From Firmicutes bacterium HGW-Firmicutes-7 (GTDB taxonomy: Bacteria > Bacillota > Clostridia > Lachnospirales > Vallitaleaceae), in the NCBI GenBank assembly GCA_002841375.1, contig PGZO01000036.1, positions 1 to 64,000 of the forward strand: a stretch of DNA of 64,000 bases, in the 5' to 3' direction. Positions within the stretch are counted from its first letter, which is position 1. Every line of letters starts with the position of its first letter. Of this stretch, positions 32,096-40,715 are shown one piece after another. The position numbers and the translations under genes are program-made. A model generated the notes under the pieces. The model had not been told where the DNA came from. It was given only the letters and a program-made list of their open reading frames with translations, and did not search any database.

Positions 32096-34395
32096 GCTGT
32101 GTAGGGGTGTCCATTAAGTCCAAATGCGCTAGTACCAGAGCCCCTTGCACCGCCGCCAATTTTGCCTGAAACGGTAACTGTACCGCTGTTAATCGTTACT
32201 GTTCCACCATCGCCTCCATCGCCACCGCCGTACATGAGGTTGCCATTTCCGCCGTTTCCACCACCGAAATACTCTGAAATAGTGACCGTTCCGCCGTTGA
32301 TTGTTACCGTGCCACCTCTACCGCCAGGATATCCAGCCATATGGAATCCTGCGCCATTGCCGCCACTGCCGCCGCCGATTCGGTTTGCGATAACTATGCC
32401 ACCGTTAATCGTCACTACGCCTCCAGAACTGCCCTCGTTACCGTCACTGCCTCCGTTGCCACCAATGCCTGCGCCGCGGTCTGCACCCGTCGCTAATAAC
32501 TTGCCGGTACCCTGAGTTTGACCGTAGATAGTAAGACTATTGCTACCAATAACCTTAATTCCAGCGTTATGGATGGTCGCATTAGCCGTCAGCGTGCAGC
32601 CATCCATAAGGATCAGCTTGACATTTCCGCTGACGCTTAGGTTTGTAGTGCTCACATCGCTATCCACCACATACCAGCCACTGCTCAGCGTCTTAGTTTC
32701 ACTATCAATTTCTCTGGCCTCCACGGTTTGCGTATTCCTATTTTCGTCCATGTAAGAGTATTCTGTTAACGTTGGTGGAAAGACTACGGTAAAACTGTTA
32801 CTACTATCATCTTCCATCACATTTTCCGCCACATCTCTGAAGCCGGATAGGATTATTGTATACTCCTTTCCAAGGGAAAGTCCAGAATATGAAACAGTAT
32901 AAACGGTACCGCTATACGACCAAACACCGCCCGTTAGAGTTTTCGCACTTTCGTCTGGTGTTGATAAAGAAACAGTTTTTACCGATGTATCCATCATTTC
33001 GCTGAACGTAATGGAAATATTCCCACTGATAGGGAGATCCGTCGTTCCGTCAGTGGGTGTCACAGATAGTACTGTCGGCTTTTCTGTATCTGCTGATATT
33101 TCATATAGTGTACCTAACGCACTAGCTACAACCGTACCGGAATAGCCGTTATCCTTCGTCCTAGCCAGCGTGACTGATGTGCCACTTGGCAGCCAGAGGT
33201 AGAGGCTTCCGGATGCGTCGGTGCACATGTCTTTTGTGCCGTATGTATAAGCTGTACCCGTAAACAGAGCCGTTACCGCCGTGGTTCCAGAAACGCCATC
33301 CAGCGCCACCGTCGTAAGAGAAATTGTGTGGCCGCCGTTTGAACTGCCGTTGGTGGGGGTGGGCTGCATGTCCGATGTCATCACCGATCCGCCGGTGATA
33401 ACACAGGAACCAGGCCCGCCAAAGTCGATGTCAAAGCTGCTGTTGCCGCCGCCGATTTTGTCCAACACGACAACTGTGCCACCAGAGATTGTAACTGCAC
33501 TGCCATTGCCTCCATCTCTTGCGCCTGGAGAGCCTATGTAGTCTGTATCCCCCGCATCACCGCCGCCGATGCGGTTCGATACGGTGACCGTACCGCCGGT
33601 AATCGTTACAGTGCCTCCGTCACCTCCGGTGCCGGCAATGCCTTCAAAGTATAGGCTATCGCCACCGTTTCCGCCACCAATATGGGTTGCGCTGACTGTG
33701 CCGCCTGTGATTGTTACCGTGCCGACGTTGCCGCCATTACCGCCGTGTTTATAATTGCTGGTACCACCGTTGCCACCGCCGATGTTGCCCGACACAATCA
33801 GTGTACCACCAGTTATGGTGACCATGCCGCCATTGCCACCTGGACCACCGCCAGCGTATTCTCCGGTGCCGTTGCCGCCGTCTCCGCCGCCGATGCGGTT
33901 TGCAGTGATAGTGCCGCCGACAATCGTGATTGAGCCGCCGGAGCCGCCCATTTCAGCAGAATAGCCGTCTATGCCGTCTATGCCGCCATTGCCCCCGATG
34001 CCAGCGCCGCGGCTGTTGCCCGTGGCTTTTAGTTTACCGGTGCCCTGTGTTTGTCCGTAGATGGTTAGGCTGTCAGAAAGGTCAACACGAACGCCAGCTT
34101 GATTGGTGGTTGCGCTAGCTGTGAGCGTACAACCATCCACGAGGATCAGCTTGACATTGCCGCTGACGGTGAGGTTTGTTGTGCTCACGTCGCTATCCAC
34201 CACATACCAGCCGCTGCTCAGTGTCGTGGTTGTGCTGTCAATTACCGTGGCCTCCAGGGTCTTTGTATCGCCGTTTTCATCTACATAAGAATATTCCGCT
34301 GTCGCAGCTTCCGCCGAAATCGGCGTCATTCCTAGAATCATAACAACGGACATCGCCATCGCAATAAATTTTTGGAAAAGTTTGTGGTTGTTCAT
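31951..34395 (-). CDS. glycine-rich repeat surface protein, 5' part before a frameshift
   Basis: ATG 34395 follows GGAGGG by 7 bp. A signal peptide (about 1-32, ...MSVVMILGMTPISAEA) leads into a secreted protein. It has two copies of a module: a carbohydrate-binding-like start (YSYVDENGDTKTLEA), the segment LSSGWYVVDSDVSTTNL, then Gly-rich turns alternating with VTITGGTV strands, as in a beta-helix, then a Big_5-like domain. Near 32091 the frame changes. The last 40 residues (from HPYTACSPS) are out-of-frame sequence, while the minus-strand +1 frame continues the second module (MQPIPTNGG, equal to MQPTPTNGS in the first copy). Intact, the gene would encode about 1,820 residues. Confidence 0.75.
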   Translation of the reverse strand: MNNHKLFQKFIAMAMSVVMILGMTPISAEAATAEYSYVDENGDTKTLEATVIDSTTTTLSSGWYVVDSDVSTTNLTVSGNVKLILVDGCTLTASATTNQAGVRVDLSDSLTIYGQTQGTGKLKATGNSRGAGIGGNGGIDGIDGYSAEMGGSGGSITIVGGTITANRIGGGDGGNGTGEYAGGGPGGNGGMVTITGGTLIVSGNIGGGNGGTSNYKHGGNGGNVGTVTITGGTVSATHIGGGNGGDSLYFEGIAGTGGDGGTVTITGGTVTVSNRIGGGDAGDTDYIGSPGARDGGNGSAVTISGGTVVVLDKIGGGNSSFDIDFGGPGSCVITGGSVMTSDMQPTPTNGSSNGGHTISLTTVALDGVSGTTAVTALFTGTAYTYGTKDMCTDASGSLYLWLPSGTSVTLARTKDNGYSGTVVASALGTLYEISADTEKPTVLSVTPTDGTTDLPISGNISITFSEMMDTSVKTVSLSTPDESAKTLTGGVWSYSGTVYTVSYSGLSLGKEYTIILSGFRDVAENVMEDDSSNSFTVVFPPTLTEYSYMDENRNTQTVEAREIDSETKTLSSGWYVVDSDVSTTNLSVSGNVKLILMDGCTLTANATIHNAGIKVIGSNSLTIYGQTQGTGKLLATGADRGAGIGGNGGSDGNEGSSGGVVTINGGIVIANRIGGGSGGNGAGFHMAGYPGGRGGTVTINGGTVTISEYFGGGNGGNGNLMYGGGDGGDGGTVTINSGTVTVSGKIGGGARGSGTSAFGLNGHPYTACSPSPPTVVVTEVTGFIAQSWRSITFPRLQRSKPCSRARLIHTARTI

Positions 34396-34553
34396 ATTGG
34401 TTCCCTCCAATTCTCAAATTGCTCATTTGAGCTCGTTTCATTAATGGCATTACGTCACCGCAATGATAACGTGAATCCATCTATGCTAAGCGGTCTTACT
34501 GCTTGCATTTTAAGCTAGTTATTATTATAATTAAAAATATAGAAGACATAATC

Positions 34554-34567
34554 ATGACTATAGTCAT
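34554..34567. promoter_or_regulatory. perfect 14-bp palindrome, candidate TetR operator
   Basis: ATGACTATAGTCAT lies between the divergent surface-protein gene and the tetR gene, 43 bp before the tetR start. Position and symmetry fit an autoregulatory TetR-family operator controlling both directions. Confidence 0.5.
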
Positions 34568-34610
34568 TATAACTTTTTTTTTTGAAAAAATCAATAAGGG
34601 GAGATCATTC

Positions 34611-35243
34611 ATGGATATAAAAAAACCAAACGGCAAAAAAAAGCAGGGTGCTGAGACCCGTAAAAAAATATATGAAAGCGCTAGACAACTTTTCGGCCAA
34701 TGCGATTTTGACGATGTCAGCGTAGACGCCATTGTAGAAGAAGCGGGCGTATCGAAAGGCACCTTCTATGTGCATTTTGAATCGAAGGACGCATTGATTG
34801 CCTCTTTTCTGTCCGATTATGTGAGCAGCGTGGACGCGGACTATAAAGCCCATCTCAATTCGCTTCCGTCTGGGACAACAGCGTCTGATATGCTCCTTTC
34901 GTTGATCGAAAAAATAGCCGACGTGCTCACCGGCACAATCGGTTATAACAGGATGAGGATCGTCTATAAAGTACAACTTACGGGAGCTGTCAACATGGAT
35001 GCGGTCAAGGGCTATAACAGAGAGCTGTACAAAATGTTCGCCGACGTGCTCGGTCAGGGCATCGAACGGAGAGAATTTCATACTACGTTTCCTCTCGATA
35101 CGCTGACAAAGCATTTTGTGATGGCCATACGGGGACTCAGCTATGAATGGAGTATTCGTTACCCAGACTTCGATTTGAAGGAGGAGGCAATTACGCATTT
35201 TGAAATGCTGCTAGATGGGATTAAGGGAAACACGGCCGGATAA
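34611..35243 (+). CDS. TetR/AcrR-family regulator
   Basis: The start is ATG 34611, 8 bp after GGGGAG; an upstream in-frame ATG at 34503 would add a hydrophobic stretch coded by A/T-rich DNA and is unlikely. The 210-residue protein has a TetR HTH (about 15-60, TRKKIYESARQLFGQCDFDDVSVDAIVEEAGVSKGTFYVHF with gaps) and a helical ligand domain. Its G+C content matches the surface-protein gene and differs from the flanks, so the two probably moved together. It likely represses the divergent surface-protein gene. Confidence 0.8.
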   Translation: MDIKKPNGKKKQGAETRKKIYESARQLFGQCDFDDVSVDAIVEEAGVSKGTFYVHFESKDALIASFLSDYVSSVDADYKAHLNSLPSGTTASDMLLSLIEKIADVLTGTIGYNRMRIVYKVQLTGAVNMDAVKGYNRELYKMFADVLGQGIERREFHTTFPLDTLTKHFVMAIRGLSYEWSIRYPDFDLKEEAITHFEMLLDGIKGNTAG

Positions 35244-35263
35244 GTCCACATCAGCCTGTTTGG

Positions 35264-35312
35264 GGTATTTGTGCGAAAACAAAGGAAAGGTTATTCGTCT
35301 GAAGAACTGTTT
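35264..35312 (+). repeat. orphan vanR fragment, copy of 28586-28635
   Basis: These 49 bp repeat the inside of the VanR-like gene with one base deleted. They are followed 2 bp later by the end of rsmH (35315), so the right border of the island joins a vanR scrap directly to rsmH. Confidence 0.9.
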
Positions 35313-35319
35313 GAACCAA

Positions 35320-36369
35320 TTATGCTTTTATAGCCCAACGCAATTTAGCAGAACGAGCGCGACCATTGGCATTGCATTCTTCTGATGATGGTCGAATAGC
35401 ATCGGGGGCTATTTCTTTATAGACCCCTTCACGAAGTAAGCGTTTAAAAGATTTTTTAACGAGACGATCTTCTCCTGAATGAAAGGAAAGTATAGCAACC
35501 CGCCCACCCGCAGCAAGCGTAGCAGGAAGTTTTTCCAAAAATTCATATAACACTTCAAATTCATTATTAACATCAATTCTGAGTGCTTGAAAGCATCTTT
35601 GACAAGATTTTTTAATGGCATCGTTTCTATCATTATCAGGAATAAATTGCAGGGCATCTTTAATAATTTGTTGGAGCTGGGTTGTTGTTGATATATCTAT
35701 TCCTTTTTTGATTTCAGAAATAATGGCACGAGCGATTACTACTGCATTAGGTTCGTCCGCATTTTCTATTAACATACCTTGTAATTCATCTTGTGAAATA
35801 GTTTTTAAACGAGCAGCTGCAGAGCTACCTCTATTAGGATTTAGCCTTAAGTCTAAAGGCCCGTCACTCTTAAATGAAAATCCTCTTTCAGGATTGTCTA
35901 TTTGCATTGAAGAGACACCCAAATCTGCCAGCACAAAATCAAGTGGTCCTGCTTCCAAAGCAATTTGATCTATATTGGAAAAGTTCATTTGCTTAATCGT
36001 TAAAATCTCCGAACCATAACCTAAGCGCTCTAAACGGTCCCTAGTACGGGGTAATTCAATAGAGTCTACATCAATTGCATATAAGTGCCCCTTTGAATTT
36101 AAACATTTAAGCATCTCTAAAGTATGACCACCATAACCTAGTGTTGCATCTAATCCAGTTTGTCCAGGGGTAATTTTTAAAAATTCTAATATTTCGTTAA
36201 CGCAAATTGAACGATGCATACCAGCAGGAGTACTACCCTTTTCAATAACCTTTGCCACAGCATCAGCATATTTTTCTGGTTGCAGTTCTTTATATTTTTC
36301 TTTAAAAGCTTTAGGATGAGTGCCATTATATCGTATACGTCGCGGACGTTTTTGCTCTTGATTATCCAT
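35320..36369 (-). CDS. rsmH: 16S rRNA (cytosine-1402-N4)-methyltransferase RsmH, probably a second copy
   Basis: The 349-residue protein is a full RsmH/MraW. HRSICVNEILEFL is near 52, the SAM site GLDATLGYGGHTLEML is near 72, FVLADLGVSSMQIDNPERGFSF near 145, QALRIDVNNE near 258 and LSFHSGEDRLVK near 295. It dimethylates C1402 in the ribosomal P-site. It is not in a division/cell-wall cluster (no mraZ, ftsL or pbp), so it is probably an extra copy. An N-terminal extension of about 40 basic residues precedes the normal start. ATG 36369 has no good ribosome binding site but overlaps the end of a small upstream ORF. Confidence 0.88.
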   Translation of the reverse strand: MDNQEQKRPRRIRYNGTHPKAFKEKYKELQPEKYADAVAKVIEKGSTPAGMHRSICVNEILEFLKITPGQTGLDATLGYGGHTLEMLKCLNSKGHLYAIDVDSIELPRTRDRLERLGYGSEILTIKQMNFSNIDQIALEAGPLDFVLADLGVSSMQIDNPERGFSFKSDGPLDLRLNPNRGSSAAARLKTISQDELQGMLIENADEPNAVVIARAIISEIKKGIDISTTTQLQQIIKDALQFIPDNDRNDAIKKSCQRCFQALRIDVNNEFEVLYEFLEKLPATLAAGGRVAILSFHSGEDRLVKKSFKRLLREGVYKEIAPDAIRPSSEECNANGRARSAKLRWAIKA

Positions 36370-36445
36370 TGCATAACCATATTAACTTTAGGTCTATGCC
36401 TTCAAAATTATTTGAAATTGATATTTCATAATACGTTAAGTCCAT
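36362..36445 (-). CDS. possible 27-residue ORF coupled to rsmH
   Basis: ATG 36445 is 7 bp after AGGTGG, and the frame ends in a TAA (36364-36362) that lies inside the first codons of rsmH, an 8-bp overlap. Since rsmH itself lacks a ribosome binding site, this ORF probably delivers ribosomes to it. The peptide has no recognisable motif. Confidence 0.45.
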   Translation of the reverse strand: MDLTYYEISISNNFEGIDLKLIWLCNG

Positions 36446-36493
36446 TCTTTTTCCACCTTTTCTAGTGTCTTTTGTAATGTTGTTACAAATAAT

Positions 36494-36522
36494 ATGATAT
36501 CAAATAAAATACATAAAAGCAA
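36494..36522 (-). promoter_or_regulatory. rsmH promoter with small upstream palindrome
   Basis: On the minus strand TTGCTT (36522-36517), a 17-bp spacer and TATCAT (36499-36494) form a promoter. GATAGG-ATA-CCTATC (36524-36538) lies just upstream of the -35. Confidence 0.45.
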
Positions 36523-36591
36523 CGATAGGATACCTATCATAACAATCAAGAGGAACTTATTAATTGTGTTATGTAGAATATTCAAGTAAAG

Positions 36592-36642
36592 AGGGCGAGT
36601 GAATTTATTAGCATTCTCGAATAATTCATTTTCACTTGCCCT
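36592..36642. terminator. long hairpin between rsmH and the yhf operon
   Basis: AGGGCGAGTGAA (36592-36603) pairs with TTCACTTGCCCT (36631-36642), one G-U pair, and an inner TTATTA/ATAATT stem extends it. There is no T-run. The remaining sequence from 36643 to 36906 shows no gene. Confidence 0.45.
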
Positions 36643-36906
36643 ATAGTTCTGTTAAAGTCTATAATATATATCATACGATATATGAAAAATGTAAGATTTA
36701 CAATGAGATTGTAGAAAAAGCTGGAATAAGTATGTTGTTGAGATGTAACCATGATATAATGGATTAGTGCATTTCACTATGTTTTTTGAAATTTAGAAGG
36801 GTAGGTAAAACATAAAATGATGTTTTATAGTCTACCTGCTTCATTATGCTATGTCGTTAATAACATATCTAAGGGATCAATTATGAATGAACAGGTTTTG
36901 GGTGAA

Positions 36907-36935
36907 TTGACAACGGTAATTATGTTGAATATAAT
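36907..36935 (+). promoter_or_regulatory. yhfZ promoter
   Basis: TTGACA (36907-36912), a 17-bp spacer and TATAAT (36930-36935) form a consensus sigma-A promoter 46 bp before the start codon. No copy of the downstream AATATACA-N6-TGTACA operator is seen here. Confidence 0.75.
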
Positions 36936-36981
36936 ATATCCCATAACGTATGAGCTAGTAAATGTAAAGTGAGGTTGTTGT

Positions 36982-37899
36982 ATGAAATCGAGTTTAATGC
37001 AGAAACATGGTGTAGTAGCAGTAAATCTCGCAAGAGAGCTGATTAGTAAAGAAGAAGGAGACAGGTTAGAAACAGTGGCGGTGTATGCCGAAAAATTTGG
37101 TTCTGCCAGAGGTACTGTACAATCAGCGCTATCTTTATTAAAAGAAAATAATGCTATCAAGGTACAATCAAAAGGCCATTTGGGCTCTTATTTAACATAC
37201 ATAGACTACAAGAAACTCTGGGAATATACCGATTTTGGCAATTGTCTGGGGGTTATGCCGTTACCATATTCAAAATTATATGAGGGACTGGCTACAGGAT
37301 TATATCAGATAGCTGAAGAAAGTGTCATCCCTTTTAACTTAGCTTATATGCGAGGCTCTAAAATGCGTGTCTTTGGAGTGCTAGACGAACGATATGATTT
37401 TGCTATTATGAGTAAATATTCTGCAAAAGAGTGTATTGCTGAAGGGATGAACATTGAGTGTATAGCAGACTTCGGTGGCCATTCATATGTTAATAAACAT
37501 GCATTGATTTTATCATCAGGTCGTAAAGGGTTGGAAGATGGAATGAAAATCGCCATTGATAAGACTTCTATGGATATCTCATCTCTTACAAAAAAAGTAT
37601 GTGCTGAGTATAAAGTAGAATATGTAGAGATGCCATATAATCAAATTATAAAAAATATTCTATCCGGTAATATTGAAGGAGCGGTTTGGAGTATTGATGA
37701 GATTTTAGATAAAAACATAGACTTGATGTATTTAGATATAAATAGTTATATTGAAGAAGAAGATGATACGGCTGCTGTTATTGTTGTTAAATCAGATAAT
37801 GAAGGTATGAAGAATTTTATTAAAAAAGTTATTGATGTAAAAAGTGTTTTAAAAATTCAACAGGAAGTTGTCCAAGGAGTGAAGATTCCAAGATATTAA
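36982..37899 (+). CDS. yhfZ: YhfZ-type GntR-like transcriptional regulator
   Basis: The 305-residue protein has an N-terminal winged helix (about 15-70, ETVAVYAEKFGSARGTVQSALSLLKENNAIKV) and a C-terminal domain of about 220 residues that resembles a periplasmic-binding-type effector fold (YSKLYEGLATGLYQIAEE, NILSGNIEGAVWSIDEIL). This layout and the gene neighbours match E. coli YhfZ. It likely regulates the operon that follows by binding the paired AATATACA-N6-TGTACA sites. The effector is unknown. Confidence 0.75.
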   Translation: MKSSLMQKHGVVAVNLARELISKEEGDRLETVAVYAEKFGSARGTVQSALSLLKENNAIKVQSKGHLGSYLTYIDYKKLWEYTDFGNCLGVMPLPYSKLYEGLATGLYQIAEESVIPFNLAYMRGSKMRVFGVLDERYDFAIMSKYSAKECIAEGMNIECIADFGGHSYVNKHALILSSGRKGLEDGMKIAIDKTSMDISSLTKKVCAEYKVEYVEMPYNQIIKNILSGNIEGAVWSIDEILDKNIDLMYLDINSYIEEEDDTAAVIVVKSDNEGMKNFIKKVIDVKSVLKIQQEVVQGVKIPRY

Positions 37900-37906
37900 A
37901 AAGGTC

Positions 37907-37935
37907 TTTACAAATGAAGAAGGTAAGAGTATAAT
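37907..37935 (+). promoter_or_regulatory. promoter of the yhf operon
   Basis: TTTACA (37907-37912), a 17-bp spacer and TATAAT (37930-37935) lie just after yhfZ. The start would be near 37942, giving a leader of about 135 nt before yhfU. Confidence 0.7.
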
Positions 37936-37939
37936 ACTC

Positions 37940-37997
37940 AATATACAGTAATTTGTACATTGATTTTTTTTAAAATAAATATACAAAATAATGTACA
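37940..37997 (+). promoter_or_regulatory. two operator copies AATATACA-N6-TGTACA
   Basis: Copy 1 is 37940-37959 and copy 2 is 37978-37997, 38 bp apart. Both share AATATACA, a 6-bp spacer and TGTACA, forming an imperfect palindrome. Copy 1 covers the predicted start site and copy 2 lies in the early leader, as for repressor binding by a GntR-type dimer such as YhfZ. Confidence 0.6.
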
Positions 37998-38075
37998 ATG
38001 TTGAATTTGCTTTGGTTTTTGTAAAAGCAAGTTGATTATAGTTGGTTCACAATATTAAAGAACAGGAGGAAAATA

Positions 38076-38435
38076 ATGAGAATTGCTGTTGGAGGATTGG
38101 ACAAAAGAAGAATTAAAGAAGCAGTGAAACGTTTTGACATTGATCATGTAGAGGTGTATGAAACTACTGATATTGTGGCAGCAAGAGATATTAAAAAAGG
38201 TGAAACGGAGTATTACTTTGGTGCCTGTAATAGTGGAGGTGGTGCCGCAATTTCTATACTTATTGGCATGGTAGGATACAATAAGTGTTGTACTGTAGCT
38301 AGAAATGGTCAAAAGGCTAATGAAGAGGAAATTGTGAAATATCTAAAAGAAGGTAAGATTTGTTTTGGTATGTCTGTTGAAAATATTGAAGCCACTGTGG
38401 AGCTTTTGATGAAACATATCGTGAACCAGAATTAG
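38076..38435 (+). CDS. yhfU: YhfU-like DUF2620 protein
   Basis: The 119-residue protein matches the DUF2620 family, with IAVGGLDKRRI at the start, GACNSGGGAAISILIG near 51-66 and CFGMSVENIEATVELL near the end. No catalytic motif is obvious. The glycine-rich central turn may bind a nucleotide or phosphate. In E. coli yhfU lies in the yhf operon between yhfT and php; here it is the first gene after the promoter. AGGAGG precedes the ATG. Confidence 0.7.
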   Translation: MRIAVGGLDKRRIKEAVKRFDIDHVEVYETTDIVAARDIKKGETEYYFGACNSGGGAAISILIGMVGYNKCCTVARNGQKANEEEIVKYLKEGKICFGMSVENIEATVELLMKHIVNQN

Positions 38436-38479
38436 AGGTATCTAATAATGAATGATTAAAAATTGGGAGGATTTATGTG

Positions 38480-39778
38480 ATGAGCTTTGATATTATGCAA
38501 GTGATTGTGATATGTGCGTTAACGGGGATGACATCATTATTGGCGCATGGTGCTATGGCAGTATTCCATGATGGAATTCGTCCGATACTTCCTGAGTTTG
38601 TTGAAGGAAGAATGAAAAGATCAGAAGTTGCTAGTGTAGCATTTGGTTTAAGTGTAGGGTTTGTTGCATCCGTAGGGATATCTTTTACTTTATCAACAGG
38701 GCTGCTCAATCCGTGGCTTTTATTTTTACCAACTGATATTATTGGTGTTAGTTCGCCGAGAAAGTGGATTGCAGGAGTCTTAGGCGCGTTATGGGGATTT
38801 GTGGTAGTAGTTTCGCTGACTACAGTAAATACAGTTTTGACAAGTTTGCCAGTGGATTTTATATCTGCACTAGGCGAATTGAGTGGTCCTGTGGTATCAG
38901 CATTTGCTTTGTTCCCTATTTTAGCAATTTTTTTACAATTTGGAAAAAAGAAAGGAATAATTTCAGCGATACTTGTTTTGTTTGTGCGTGTACTATTGGT
39001 TAAATTCACAACACTATTTCCAGAGTCATTTCAATTGATGGCGGGAATGATTTTGCTTTTAGTTTTTGCTATTATGCATGATCACAATAATAATGAAGCA
39101 GTCGAAAGTGAAGAAGACTCCATATTTGATGAAAGAACAAAAAGAATTAGAAAAAATTTACCTTTCTTAGCAATTGGTGGAGCACTTATAGCTCTTGCTG
39201 CTAATCTACATTATTTTGCAGGATCAGAAGTTTCAATATATTTATTGAAGGATGCATATGCAACTGTAGATGTAACTGAGGCGACTAAATTAGTTAACCA
39301 AGCAGCTATAGCTGAAGTAATTAGAGGCTTAAGTTTTATTCCATTGATAGCTACAACAGCATTAGCTACTGGCGTATATGGAGTGGCAGGATTGACATTT
39401 GTTTATGCAGTTGGTTATCTTTCACCTCACTGGAGTATCGCCATTGTATTTGGAGCTTTTGTAGTTGTGTTAGAAGTATTATTACTTAGACAATTAGGAA
39501 GATTTTTTCAAAAATTTCCATCTATCCGTATGGCATCTGACAATATTCGTTCTTCTATGAATATGGTGATGGAGTTGGCGCTATTATTGGGAGCCATGTT
39601 TGCAGTAATAAAAATGGGTGGATATACAGGATTTTTCATTGGTGCAATAGTATATCTTGCAAATGAAGTACTAGGTAAACCAATTATGAAATTGGCGATT
39701 GGGCCAGTTGCGGCAATTATTGCAGGAATTCTTCTGAATATTCTTTATCTATTGAACCTATTTACGCCTATTGCATAG
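38480..39778 (+). CDS. yhfT: YhfT-like multi-span membrane protein, probable transporter
   Basis: From ATG 38480 (GGGAGG nearby; GTG 38477 is also open) the protein has 432 residues and about twelve hydrophobic segments, with DGIRPILPEFVEGRM near 32 and GVYGVAGLTFVYAVGYLSPHW near 295. I recognise it as the YhfT family, an uncharacterised inner-membrane protein. It has no PTS, ABC or MFS motif. It is the only transporter in the operon and so the best candidate to carry the pathway's substrate. Confidence 0.7.
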   Translation: MSFDIMQVIVICALTGMTSLLAHGAMAVFHDGIRPILPEFVEGRMKRSEVASVAFGLSVGFVASVGISFTLSTGLLNPWLLFLPTDIIGVSSPRKWIAGVLGALWGFVVVVSLTTVNTVLTSLPVDFISALGELSGPVVSAFALFPILAIFLQFGKKKGIISAILVLFVRVLLVKFTTLFPESFQLMAGMILLLVFAIMHDHNNNEAVESEEDSIFDERTKRIRKNLPFLAIGGALIALAANLHYFAGSEVSIYLLKDAYATVDVTEATKLVNQAAIAEVIRGLSFIPLIATTALATGVYGVAGLTFVYAVGYLSPHWSIAIVFGAFVVVLEVLLLRQLGRFFQKFPSIRMASDNIRSSMNMVMELALLLGAMFAVIKMGGYTGFFIGAIVYLANEVLGKPIMKLAIGPVAAIIAGILLNILYLLNLFTPIA

Positions 39779-39789
39779 AGGAGATTAAA

Positions 39790-40701
39790 ATGATACAAAC
39801 AGTTACCGGCAATATTGATAAAGATCAACTAGGATACACGTTAGCGCATGAGCATTTGATTCTTGATTTGTCCCATATCAGAAATGATACAGATTCTATT
39901 TTGGATGATATTGAATTAATAGTTTCAGAATTGGAGCAAGCAAAAGCAACTGGCCTACATTCTATTGTCGATGTTACAAATATTGGAATGGGTCGAGATA
40001 TACTGAAGCTTGCAATGATATCCAGAATAACTGGATTAAATGTGATTGCCAGTACGGGATATTACCAGGAACAATATTATACTAATGATTTAAAAAGCAA
40101 GAAAACAGAAGAAATTGCAAAAATATTTATCAATGAGTTGACGGTAGGTGTAGAAGGAACAGTGCATAGAGCTGGTGTCATTGCTGAGATCGGCTCTAGC
40201 AATTCTCAAATAACTAAAGAAGAGTGTAAAGTTTTTCATGCTGCTGCGTTAGCAAGTCGTGAGACAGGAGCCTCAATTATAACTCATTGCGAACAGGGAA
40301 CGATGGCATTGGAACAAGTGGAACTTTTTCGTAAAGCACATTTGCCTATGAATAGTATCCTCATTGGACATATGGATTTAGTTAACGATTTAAATTATAT
40401 AAAAAGAGTTCTTGAAACAGGTGTCAGCATTGCGTTCGACACAATAGGTAAAATTCGATATGTACTAGATGAGCATCGTATAGAAAAATTGATGACGTTA
40501 CTAGAGTTAGGATATGAAGATCATATTATACTATCTTTGGATATTAGTAGGAAATCTTATCTGAAAGGATATGGTGGTCATGGATACAGTTATATGTTTG
40601 ATTCCTTTATGCCTAGATTAAAAGGATATGGGGTTTCGGATGACGTAATTTATAAGTTAATGAATAAAAACATTAGTGGAGTTTTAAATTTAGAAAAATA
40701 G
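39790..40701 (+). CDS. php: phosphotriesterase homology protein
   Basis: The 303-residue TIM-barrel metallohydrolase begins the metal site with AHEHLILD near 18-25. It continues with GVIAEIGSS near 132, THCEQG near 164, GHMDLV near 192 and LSLDISR near 248. The bridging residue is Glu in AEIGSS, as in E. coli PHP, where true phosphotriesterases have a carboxylated Lys. The natural substrate of PHP is not known; lactonase or phosphoester activity is possible. It lies 11 bp after yhfT and 14 bp before yhfY. Confidence 0.8.
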   Translation: MIQTVTGNIDKDQLGYTLAHEHLILDLSHIRNDTDSILDDIELIVSELEQAKATGLHSIVDVTNIGMGRDILKLAMISRITGLNVIASTGYYQEQYYTNDLKSKKTEEIAKIFINELTVGVEGTVHRAGVIAEIGSSNSQITKEECKVFHAAALASRETGASIITHCEQGTMALEQVELFRKAHLPMNSILIGHMDLVNDLNYIKRVLETGVSIAFDTIGKIRYVLDEHRIEKLMTLLELGYEDHIILSLDISRKSYLKGYGGHGYSYMFDSFMPRLKGYGVSDDVIYKLMNKNISGVLNLEK

Positions 40702-40715
40702 GAAGGAAATTATTT

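Noticed and set aside
32162-33964. Several plus-strand proline-rich ORFs (VTVPPLIVTVPP-type repeats)
   Set aside because: They are the antisense of the Gly-rich VTITGGTV repeats of the minus-strand surface protein, lack ribosome binding sites and show no independent protein logic.
34503-34610. Longer start of the island TetR gene
   Set aside because: It would cross the palindrome and add a hydrophobic segment not found in TetR proteins; ATG 34611 has GGGGAG.
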